DNA of 64,000 nucleotides from Motacilla alba alba (lineage: Eukaryota; Chordata; Aves; Passeriformes; Motacillidae), in assembly GCF_015832195.1 (NCBI RefSeq), contig NC_052017.1, positions 74,029,801 through 74,093,800 on the forward strand. The letters run 5' to 3'. This document shows positions 49,161 to 60,365 of the stretch, one piece after another. The position numbers and the translations under genes were made by a program. How positions within the stretch are numbered: position 1 is the stretch's first letter; each line of letters opens with the position of its first letter. The notes beneath the pieces were generated by a model. That model was not told where the DNA came from, made no database searches, and saw only the letters and a program-made list of their open reading frames with translations.

Positions 49161-52100
49161 CATTATATTATAAAACATTTATTGGAAGAATTAAGGACAC
49201 TGGAGGATTTGTGAAAGGAAATGCTTATTAAAACTTATGAAACTTAAACTAAGTAAAAATTTAGGAGTGCAGGCTTATGAATGAGTAAGCCATTTTTTAT
49301 TTGTTGCTTTGAGTCTGTAATATTAGCACTAACATTTAAATACTGCAGCCATTTCCAAAGCATGTTGAGAGTCTTGTAAATAGTCCCTATATTTATTTCA
49401 TCCAGTTCTCAAGGGTAAAGTCATGACTCCCAAGTGTTCTGAAGCAAGCAGGCCAGTTCCTCAGTCTGGGTCAGGTTGATAGCTTGTGAAAATTGACCTT
49501 GCCCACAAAATAAGAAGGGTCACTGTATCAAAACACTTCATTATAATATTGAAAGTATATTGCTTACAACAGTCCTAGGAAATAAATAGCTTTTTAGGGC
49601 ACCCAGAACTTCATATTTAAGGACCTTCAAAAGCATACTGATTACTATTTTCCTATTGTGTTTTTTTTAATATTTATGATTTCAAATCATGAAGATGGAG
49701 TGGTGTTGCTTAAAATTTTTCTTCCAATCATAAATAATTGAAGGAAAATTCTTTAGAGAGGAAAGGGTTAACATTTTTTAGACTAACTCACCTCCAATAG
49801 AAAAGCTGCTGATAAACATTGAAATGCTTTGGCTGAGAGAAAATAAGTGTTTGCAAAAGTGAAGTGATAAGTAAAGATAAGTAAAATGATGGATTAAGAG
49901 TGCAGCACTGAGAAGAAACTTGATGAGCTGTTAAGACAGCCCTTTCATCTACTTTGTTCTGCTTAGAATAAAAGAGTTGTTTTTTGAAAGCAAATTTAAA
50001 ATTAAGCAATATATAAAATTGCCCAGTAGTAATTTTGTGACAAGTTTGGGAAAAGGGTTGAAAACACGTGTAAAATGAAGAGTATCATAGCATGGTACTT
50101 ATTCAGGGAGAGTTTTACACAAAGGAAGCTAATGGAAAGAGATATAATTATATGTGGAATAAAAAATTGATTGTTACATTAATAATGCTTTATTCTGATA
50201 GTCCAAAATCTCAAATGATTAGGTAAATAAAGAATTAATGATTAAATTTTTTCTGTATAAATTTTATAGTATCTATCTCCTTTCTCTTGTTTTTGCACTT
50301 ACCTTTCCAACAACCATCTCAGTTCCATAAGCAAAACATTTCTGGATGTTTCCTTTTACCTGATTTTATCCAGAGACAAAATTATTTTGATAGGTAGATG
50401 ACATTAAATGCCACTTTCTTGTTAATTGCTCTGCAGCATGTTTGGAGATGGTGTTTGGAAATTTTGGGAGATATTAAGAGAACTCAATGATTCACGGCCA
50501 AGGACTATGAGAGAATTTTTGTGCAATGCCAGTGGACGAATCAGCAGAACTTCCAAAGCTGATTCATCTGGGTTTATGGTTTACGTCTTTGCTTTCTGAT
50601 CTCACGGCTGATACAAATTTTTTTGTTTCATAACCTGCATCTAAATATCTGTCAGAGAAACTTAATAACTGGTGAGTATGAAACAAGTGCCTACAATTCA
50701 CAATGCAATTTATGCACTCATTTATTCACTGTTTAGGTCATCTTGAGAATGTTCAACTACAATAATATGATGGAAATGGGGTTCACTGAATTAATGGGAT
50801 ACAAAATCCCATAACAACTGAAGCATGCCTTCTTTAATCTGTGTGAAATGGTGGCAGAGTACATATTGGCTGGTTATGGACATTCCCAGGTTTCTTTAGA
50901 TCAATATTTGTTATTATCACAAGAAAGAGGATGGTCATCCTTTCCTTCATGAGCATCCTTAGAAAAGAAATCAAAATTATGTAAGTGATTTTTGTATATG
51001 CAGAACCTCAAATAATGATTCCAGCTGTATTTCTACTAAAGGTTGAATTCATAAAGAAGAGCCATGTGGAAAAACAAACCTCTCCCTCTCTATATATATA
51101 TATGTATTATACAATTTGTCTTTTAGGTATCTTTAAAAAGAAAGAAGAAAATCTGAAGAAATTTAGAAGAAATTTCTTACTAGAAGAAAATCTGAGTATA
51201 AGTGGTCTTCCCAGTTTCAGCTAAACAATGCAGGAATGTTCTAAAAGAAGTGTAAACCTCATGTCAGAAAACTGCTTCATTAATATTATGGAAAGTTGAT
51301 TCATAATTTTTATTTCTTTTCTTAGTATACAGTTTCAAGGCCAAATTATTTTTTTTCAAATTAAGCGCTGAAATTATAAAATATGATGCATTTTCAAACC
51401 TGTTCTGAAAAACTTCAATTTACTTTGAGTATATCTGGAAAAAATACTTTTAAAACAGAACTTTATTTTCTGGTAGTGGTCACCTAAAGGAAGCACTACT
51501 GTGTACCAACAAAATGTTAGTACAGTGTCATTCAAAAATAAATTTACAAATAAGTTCTTTATCCATATTAAAGTTCATTTCCCCTCTTCTTATCTCAACA
51601 AATCTTGTCAATTGTTTATTTTTGCAGATATTCTCCCAACTTAGCTTTCTGCGATAGATATTGACTTTTTCTAGCAATTTCCATTACAGTAGTTTTATTG
51701 CATAAACGATCAACTGGCACAAATATTTCAGCACTTTGAGAGACTGAAGTTCTTTGTAACACTGCAGTGCCTTTTAGTATCTCAAGGGATAATTTATCAT
51801 ATATTTGCACATAAATGTATATAACATTTATGTGTGTCATATTAAAACTGTTACCAGAAAGGATTATCCTGGCAGTATTCACTTTCACGTGCTTGTAAGT
51901 GTAGTCATTATCTTTGATGGTGTAAAGAGCAGAACATGTCAACCTCACTTAGTTCCTTTCACTTAGAGAATCCCAACCCAGACATGATTCTGAGGGAAAG
52001 ACTTAGCAAGCTGTGTTTGCATGACACATTTTCAAGAGCGGCAGTTACAGTTTCAGTAACTGTCTATTGACACTGTGGATGATGTGCCACATAACAGTCA

Positions 52101-53579
52101 GAAAGATGTAAGGCAGTGAAGCCTCAGATGTTGCTTGTATTTTTCTTTCTGATGAAGCAGCTGCCAAAAGTACTGGTTTGCAGAGGGCAGCACAAAAGAT
52201 CATGTTTTGATTTCAAAGGATTCATCATCAGGTGTGACACATACAATAAAAGGTCCCAGTGAAGTGATGTTATTGTAGTGGTAAGGTGAAGACTTACCAA
52301 ACCCTTTTAAAAATCTCTGCATTTTGATTTCTGAAGAGGGTTTCTACCATAGTTCTTTCTTTTTTGAAGACCTTTGCTGCTATGAGAGACTGAAGAGTAG
52401 GGTTTTGAATTGCAAGTGCTAATGTGCAGGCTTAATATTTGGTGTGAAGATCTGACTGAGTGAAATAAAATGCCTTTTCTTTCAGGTGATGGTAATCAGC
52501 TCTGTGGCACTGAAGTTCTGTAAAGGTTGAATTTTCAGCTAGAGCAGATTCTCATGACAGAGATCAATAAAAAAAGAATGGAAAGGGATGGAATATATTC
52601 TGCAAAATGAATAAATGAATAGTGATCTGTCAAGGTGAAAGAGGGCAGCTAGCCCTTTAACAGTTTCCAAGTGAGGTGGTTTTGGTATAATTCCACAGGA
52701 AGCAAAGCCCAAAATATTCACAGCTGTGTATCTTTAAAAACCTTACTGAAGATACTGCAGTGTGATGGAATTCACATTTGAAACACAAGAACATTCAGAA
52801 ATTTATTTCTTTCTCAGCAAGACTTAAAATATTGAATATGAAGAGGGTTATTTAAGGCACCAATTAATTTCAAGCGTATGAAAGATTGCTTTTGGGGGTA
52901 CATGTGTGGCCTCCTAGAAATTTAAGAACAGGTCAACAGTGTCAGAGTTGTCAGAATATTGTCTTCCCATAACATCAGAGACATCAAAAGCTTCCTGTAG
53001 GATTGTCCTGAAGGCTGATTGATTCTCAGTGAGTCTGGGAAAGGTTCATTCTCAAAGTCTGTTGAGTCTCAGCTTAGTGGAAATTTATGACTATAACTGC
53101 TTAGATTCATCACTTACTCAAAATTGTTAAGTGTGTAGGGGGTTGATATTTTCTGTTTGCAAAAGGATTATTCCTTTGGAAACCTCAATGTATGCTGGAG
53201 GCTCTGATTTCTTGCTTCAGGAAACAGCAGCAGAAGGTGCTGGTGGCAAAGAGCTAACCAGGCTGAATACCAAGGTTTTATTCTCATAAATAATGAATTG
53301 TTTGTTAGCTACTGTTCTGGATGTACCCCTACAAGACACTGGGTTTTGCTGGATGACACAGAATACAATTCACAACTGCTGAAGAATGCAAAGGCTTTGT
53401 AGTGTCTACAAGTCTTTTAGTGATGACCAAAAGAGCCACAGTTGTTGTGTGCCTGAATTTGAAGCTAGACATATTTGTTCAGAGACTATGGCTTCACAGA
53501 CGTGGACAGATGTCTGTGTGTGTAAGTTTCTTTAAAGTGTTGTCTGCTCAGAAAAAAAGAGAGGTTAAGTCACTTGAGT

Positions 53580-54270
53580 AGGGCATACTGAGGGCATACT
53601 TAACCCAGCTGCTTAAGGGGACGATTCCCAGTGTCCAAATTATCTGATAATATTTTTGCTCAGATGTGCCCCACACTTAAAATGAAAAACCTAAGTGAAC
53701 ACTCCCAGTTGCCTCTTAAGACTTTCCTTTCTTTTGAGCTAGTGAGTTTTTAAGTTGGTGGGTCATGATGTTCCCCTGGCCAGAATGACCTTTTACCCAA
53801 TCAGAGCTGATTGAGCACAGTTGCTGCTTTGGCTTTCCTTGGAGTCCATAAAATCTGTATTCTTTGTGTCTAATATCAGTGATGTGTTTTTCTCCTTCAG
53901 TTTTTTTTAACCTTCCCCTGCAGCTGGGGTAACACCCAGAAAACAGTACGACCTCTGTCTTATCCCAAGTTCCTGCTGTGGGGCCTTCTCTTATAGTCCA
54001 AGTTCTGGGTATCCATAGAAGGATGTTTTGGTGGGCATATGTGTTCATTGGTGGTCACAGATGCTATCTGTTCCATAACTGGGGGTGGTCTTTGTTTGAC
54101 CAGTGATATGGGTACAAGCAGTTGCTTCCTTGCACAGTTTGCCATAGGAAGAATTTTTGTCTGGATGCATTAACCAAGATGAACTAGCCAGACCTCTGTG
54201 AGACCTGGAGGTCACGCCATCCTGTTGCTCCATTCTGTTCCTATCTCATGGCAAAGTCCTTCTGTGGGCT
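53580..54270. other. Unclassified block, possibly an old interspersed repeat
   Basis: This stretch is richer in G+C than its surroundings and has overlapping open frames on the minus strand (54233-53716 in three frames). The minus strand has a GGACTATAAGAGAAGG motif near 53993, which could be a promoter-like TATA. I do not recognise a protein domain, CR1 motif or clear LTR ends. An old LTR or an unknown repeat is the likeliest explanation. Confidence 0.3.
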
Positions 54271-55001
54271 AAGCAGTGTTCAAGACAGGCAACTGTGCTC
54301 TTCAACTCCATGCAATTCCAAAAAGAGAGGCAAAACAAAGTACAGAGAAAAAGAATAGTAACACACTAAATTACTTAGGTAGACACATCTATACCTCAGG
54401 TAGACACATGTAAATGTGCTTTTATTTAATAGATTGAGGTTAAACACTAAGCATAGTAGAGGACCTTTTTCACTTCCATGGGTAGTTTTAGGCATACTTT
54501 GCATAGGTTTAAAGGTCATGATAACTGAAGGAGCTACAGTCAAAGAAGTGGGATATCATCTCCAAAATTATATTTGCTCAGCTTTCAAGGAAATATCAAT
54601 TTTATGATCTTTTCTTATATCTCTTTGGCCTCTATAGGACCTTAAGTATTTTACTTATCAAGTTTAACAATTTTAATTGTCTTTAATTGAAATCTGCAAT
54701 AGATCTTTACAAAAAACAAAGTGGTTTTATTTTTTTCCCCTTCATAAAGGAAAAAACTAAAACTGAATGTAGGAGGTGCAAAATAGAGGAATATACTAAT
54801 GGAAATTTTAAGTTCTACTGAACGAAGTTATGAATAAATTGAAAATTAAATGAACTTAATTGTTCTTCCTGACCAAAATGACCCTTTGCAGGCATTTTTA
54901 AGCTTTCTGTTTCAAACACAGCTTTTGCATACTAAAACCGGTATGTTGAACTTTTGAGGTAAAGCACTAAAAAGTATTTCTTTTTTGCTGTCATATTTCA
55001 G

Positions 55002-55136
55002 GATCAGTGTTTTGCCGCTCCCTGAGGGGCTTAGCCGTGCCCTGCACTGGGGCCGCTGCAGCCGCAGGCACTGCCTGGGGCCAGCCTGGGCAGCCCCAGA
55101 ACAGCCCCCAGTGCTGCCACTGCCACTACCTAGGTA
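55002..55136 (+). other. Isolated GC-rich island with exon-like edges
   Basis: About 135 bp are strongly GC-rich with GCCGCTGCAGCCGCAGG-type sequence, inside AT-rich intron. The left edge is preceded by a good acceptor (TTCTTTTTTGCTGTCATATTTCAG, AG at 55000-55001, pyrimidine run only partly quoted in register). The right edge reads CTACCTAG then GTACCTG, a possible donor at about 55134. A hairpin stem CTGGGGC (55075-55081) with GCCCCAG (55093-55099) is present. One frame is open through the block but has no recognised domain. It could be a cryptic or noncoding exon, a repeat fragment, or a retained GC-rich insertion. Confidence 0.35.
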
Positions 55137-55522
55137 CCTGCTCTGTATATGATACCATGCTTAGCTCACATATATTAAAACAGCTTTTTATTATTTCCTT
55201 GTCCATGTGTCAATAGTTCTCACTATTTTTAGAATTACATGCTATGTTCTTACTTAATCTGCTGAATGCTTCACAAATACCACTTTCAAAACAGCGTTGG
55301 TGTTTCACTTCATGTATTCCAAGTCCATCCATCTAATTGCTTTCAAGTTCTTTACCCTTATGCAAATACTTTTCAAGTCTACTCATAAACTAATGCAAAT
55401 ATGAGTAGGGACAAGTAGCTGAATATTTTTCCTCCTCCTCTGTCAAGTAAATGGAAGCTACACCTCTAATGGTATTGAGTGCTTTGAGGTAGCATGATAA
55501 ATGCAAAACACTGGGAATGTAT

Positions 55523-55600
55523 GAATCATAGAACCACAGAATCTCCTGAGCTGGAAAGAACACACAAGGATTGAGTTCCAACTCCTGGCCCTATGCAGAG
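55523..55600 (-). mobile_element. CR1 LINE 3' terminal fragment
   Basis: About 80 bp resemble the extreme CR1 3' end in reverse: GAATCATAGAACCACAGAAT followed by CTCCTGAGCTGGAAAG and GAGTTCCAACTCCTG. It has no coding content. Confidence 0.8.
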
Positions 55601-55985
55601 TTTGTATCTGAATATGCATTGTACTTAAAACAACATCATGCTTCAAAATAGTATAAGAAGCTGGGAAATAGTTTAATCTGAACTCTCCAGTTCCTTTCAG
55701 TTCCTTTCAATTTATCCTTTGGTTTTAGAATTTTATCTGCTTGTCACGAAAAAGATAGTCCAGAAGGGAAAGAACTGATAAAACTGAAATTATTTATATT
55801 CAAAGCCACAACTCAGGAAAAGTAGAGTCCGCTTCATCACAGTACATTCATTCACTCAAGGAATTAAAAAACATAATATAAAAGAGAGCATGACAAATGT
55901 TTGACCTATACCTTATTTGAAATTATAAATGTGTAAATAGCCAATTGTTACAGCAGCAATTCAAAGGCTGATTCTCCTTAGGGGC

Positions 55986-56025
55986 TTTTTTTTTTTTTCC
56001 TTCTCTTGATTTTTTTTTTTTTTTT
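55986..56025 (+). repeat. Two poly-T runs
   Basis: A T13 run (55986-55998) and a T16 run (56010-56025) flank CCTTCTCTTGA. Confidence 0.9.
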
Positions 56026-56370
56026 GTTAAATCAGATGCAGATGACCTTTTAAATATCCTGTATACACAGATAGCAAGGAAGATCTGGGAGTAATACTGT
56101 GGAAAAATTGGCGACTTGCAACAAAATACCCATGAGGGAGAGAGTTCCAAGAAGTTAAAAGTTTATGTTTACTCTTTTAAAATGTCTTCCTGCTAGAAGG
56201 TTTTCCTAATATTTATGAGTGGTTGTGTCTTTGAAGACAATTAAAATAAGCTGAAGCAAAAAGACTGTAATGGTAAGTTCTTCCAAAGTCTCTAATACCT
56301 TTTTTTTTTGAGGCAGTAAGTATCTGAAGTCCCTGAAGACAGAGTAGAATTTGCTTGCAGGAGTAAACTC

Positions 56371-56402
56371 ATTGATCATTGATCATTGATCATTGATCAT
56401 TG
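56371..56402 (+). repeat. (ATTGATC)4.5 heptamer tandem repeat
   Basis: Four perfect 7-bp units and a partial fifth (ATTG). Each unit carries a TGATCA palindrome, so the tract is a ladder of self-complementary hexamers. Confidence 0.97.
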
Positions 56403-59400
56403 TCCAACTCATCAGTGTTACTTTCTCAAACAGTTATATATGATTCCTGAGTTTCTTCAATAGCTATTTACTTCAGAGCATTAAAGGAGGACACGACCAC
56501 TGAGGGAAAAAAATTATCCTTTAATTTTACAGTATTTTGGTCTGTAGTAATTTTAAATATATAACCCTACATGAGTTCCTAATCTTTTCAAGCCTGAGAA
56601 CAGAAGCTGTCTTGTTGGCTTCAAAGATTGAATTCAAACACCACACAAATGCTTGAAAGGCAGGTACAAAGGTACCTTACACATCTGAACACATTTCAGA
56701 GCTTAGAAAATTATTAGCGAATAGTTAGGAGGCTTTGTATCCTAAAAAGGCACGCATAAATAGATTTATACAAAGAGCTAGGTGGAAAATATGTGCTGAA
56801 CAAAGAAAGAAAATATTCTGGGATATTCATGGTGTTGTAGTTTTTAAAACTAAGAAGTTGCAAAGATTGCTGCCTGCACTGTATACTTAGATGACTGGGA
56901 ATGCTAAATTTGAGTGGGAAAAGTTTGCACACTTGCAAGAACATGTAACAGCTGAACAAAACCTTGGTGCTCAACAGCAATTGTGATCATCTCTTCTGTT
57001 CCCCTTATCAAGCTTGTAGAAAAGCCTTGCTTCATCATATTGGCTGTGCCTTTCATCTGTTTCCTAGATCTGTGGTCTGAAGTCGAGTTATGCTACCTGG
57101 ATTTAAAATTATTGTCTTACAATAACTCAATTTACATTCAAAAATATAAATCTATACCAAATTAACTTCTCTGGTGACATTTTTATTTAGGCAGTAGTGT
57201 AGATGCTCTCCCTGCCCCTGAAATTGTATTCCTTCAGTCCTGCCTTTCCTTTCAACCTGCCTAAGTATATATCTCAAAGCAGTTGAGGGGGAAGACATAA
57301 GCAAATTAAGCTTACTCTTTGTGTAAAGTTAGGAGTAATCATACCATCCTTCACTGCAAGTGTTTTGGTAATCTGAGGGTTTTTTGAGGTTCTTGTTGGG
57401 TTGTTGGGTTTTTTGTTTGTTTGTTTTTGTTGTTGAGAATATTTGTACTTAATAATTCTCAAGCAAATGACATTTATTAACAGAACACGAAACAGAGGTC
57501 GGAATGATGATTTGGAATATTTCTGGGTGAAACTGGTGGCAAAAAGAAGCATGAAGACAAACAAACAGAAACCCACTAAAAAACCTACTTTGTAGAAAAG
57601 TTTGGAAGATTGCTTGGTGCATTAGAGATGATAATATGGGATACTTTGTCTCTTTCACAATCAAAAACAGCTGAGAAAAGATGCAACTGTTCTTTCTGAC
57701 CATTTTGTTTAGAAGCTGGTTTATGTTACAAAAGCACTTCTCTTGGTTTTATTCCTAAAATGTTTTAATAGTTTTCTTAGTAATTATATGTAATTTAGAA
57801 GTACATATGTTACAATATAATAATTAATAGAATAAATTACACTTGATATGCAGAAACATGAAGTAGTAATACAGATTTCTTCTTTCTGTGACAGGTGAAG
57901 TAAATGGGTGGAGAAAAAGAGAGTTCTATTTTTTAAATTTTGTTTTAACGAGTAGGAATTTAAAGAACTGTCCTACAAATCCATTTTGAGTAAGGAAACA
58001 GGAAAGACAGACAGAGTACGGCAGTGTTCCAAGCCATGTTACTGAAATTTAAGAAAAGTTTTAATGAAGTGAAAGTACTTGTAAAAAGCAAAATTAATGA
58101 GGCAAGTAGAATATATGAGTTTCAGGAGAGACCACTTGGGTAGAGCCATACAGCAAATAAATACAACTATGAGGAGTCAGAAAAAAAAACATAAGTTCTG
58201 GTAATTTATATAATTTTTAAAATTTAAATCTTTTACAGAACACTCTTATACTTTTAAAATACCTGTCCCTTGTGAGAACTACTGTGCAGAAATTCAGCCA
58301 CATTTTTACACATTCTTGCTACTGGAGATGCCATAGAGGCCTTAGAAATACCTCTAGCAATCAGCAGGATGTCTTAGGTCATTCAAAAAGGATAATGAGA
58401 CTGCTATATAAATAATGCAGTTGGAATCTAAGGAAACTGCTTAATTACCTATTTAGTTAGGTCAGGTTATGTGACAGACCATTCTCTATGTGTCAGGAGT
58501 GGCATGCTGTCTATGAAAATCCAAGTAAAATAAATGGAATAGCTAGAGGACTGCTGATGGCTGTGACACTGGAAAGATCTGCACAGGATTAATCAAGGCT
58601 TGTCATTTAAGAATAATGGAAGAGATTTCAGTAATACTGATGTGTTTCCTAGGAAAGGATAATGACATGCTATAGAAAACAAAGTCATTAAAAGAATAAG
58701 GAATACTATTTCAAGTGCCATGTAAAAGTCTGTGTATCATAAAAGAGAATTAAGAAGTTTTCTGGGGATAGTTTTGAATTCTTTTTACTATCAAAAGAAG
58801 AAAGTAGGAGCAAATTATACACAAGGCAAGAGCTAAAGCTTCATGGAAATGAACTAATTCTGGAGAAAAAAAAAAAGAGAATGTAAAGGATTTCTTTTGT
58901 TCTATAGACAAAACATAAAACCCCACACAAAGAAAATGAAACACCAGCAGCATAACTAATATAGTGTACTTTATTTGTAATTAGGAAAAGAGAGATTAAG
59001 TAAAGGGTGCTTTTGATGTCTTACAAATGTCAGCAAATGTCACAGTAGCTTTATGGAAATACTGGCTAGGCCTATCAGCTGATTACCAGAGTTCACGTAA
59101 GTTAGAAATAATTTTTCATCAGTGATGTAGTCTACAGAACACATTTTTTGAAACCAGCAATTAACATTGCAAGGGCGAATAATTACTATGGAATACAGTT
59201 CTTAATTTGTATCACTCAAGATCACGATGGACTTTTTGTCCCCAGTTCACTGGGGCTGATGATGCTGTCCTTTTGTACACACCATAACATGCAATTCTCT
59301 GTATGATTTGTGCCAAGATTTACACCCAAAATCTGGTTATTTTGGCATTTTGCACTGATACTGGAATAAAATATGCTGCTTTGGTAGAAAAATTGTAGTT

Positions 59401-59659
59401 ATAACTATGTACACAGCTAGTACAGCTAGTATTAATAGAAACATGATTAAATTCAATTAAATTTCATTCTGTGATTGTAATTCCCTACATAATTGGGGTG
59501 CCTACAAGGTGTCCACAAGGAACCATTGTGGATAAATCCCCAAACTTTCTCCAGGAACTTATCATCTAGGATTCCAGTCTTAAATGCCTGTATGGTAAAG
59601 CATGAGGTGTGGGTAATAAACACAGTGAGTTAAAGACCGGCATACAGCTGCAGTACTCT

Positions 59660-60365
59660 TGATTTTATTGGGGACATGGATATTTGGTGGAATGACTTGC
59701 TTGACTGAAGCATTGAAATGGAGGGATACAGACTCTTTAGGAAGGATGGGAAGGGAAGACAAAGAGAGGGAGTTGCCATATATGTGACAGAGCAGCTAGA
59801 GCACATGAAGCTGTACTTGCAAATGGGAGAGGAGCCAATGGGGAGTTTATGGATTAAGATTAAAGGGAGGACAGGCAAAGCTGACATTATAATGGGTGAT
59901 TGCTAGGCCACTTGACCAAGAAGAACAAGTAGACGAAGCTCTCTAGAAACAGATAGAAGTGGCCTCACATTCACAGCATGCCAAGAAAGGAGATCTTTCT
60001 CCGCTCAACACTGGGAAGGCCATGCCTGGAGTGCTGTGTCCAGTTCTAGGCATTCCAGCACAAGAGATGGACACACTGGTGAGAGTACGGCAAAGAATGC
60101 TTAAGGCACTGGAGCATCTCACATATGAGGAAAGGCTGAGAGAGCAGCAGCTCTTTGCACCAGAGGAGAGAAGGCTCCAGAGATCTTATCAATGTACACC
60201 AACTCCTGAGGGGAAGGGACAAAGAGAACAGAGCCAGACTCTTTCCTGAGATGCCCAGTGACAGGACCAGTGGCAATGGGCACAAACCAAAAAGCAAGAG
60301 GTTCCTCTGAACATCAGGAAACACTTTTGTCCTATGAAGGTGATAGCACTGGAAAAATCATTCCA
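59660..60365 (+). mobile_element. CR1 LINE copy with internal deletion
   Basis: The left part (59660-59945) encodes the CR1 ORF2 endonuclease region: WWNDLLD, then a stop, then SIEMEGYRLFRKDGKG and GVAIYV, with a further frameshift into RPLDQEEQVDEAL. The right part (about 59955-60365) resumes in the RT C-terminal region with SMPRKEIFL, RPCLECCVQF, LTYEERLREQQLFAPEERRL and the 3' tail. Most of the RT core is missing between them. It is sense to CDH10 and close in sequence to the minus-strand copy at 3.0-3.6 kb. Confidence 0.9.

Noticed and set aside
48624..49214. The longest open frame in the window (196 codons, + strand)
   Set aside because: It begins at GTG, has no recognised domain, and lies antisense across a decayed CR1 LINE.
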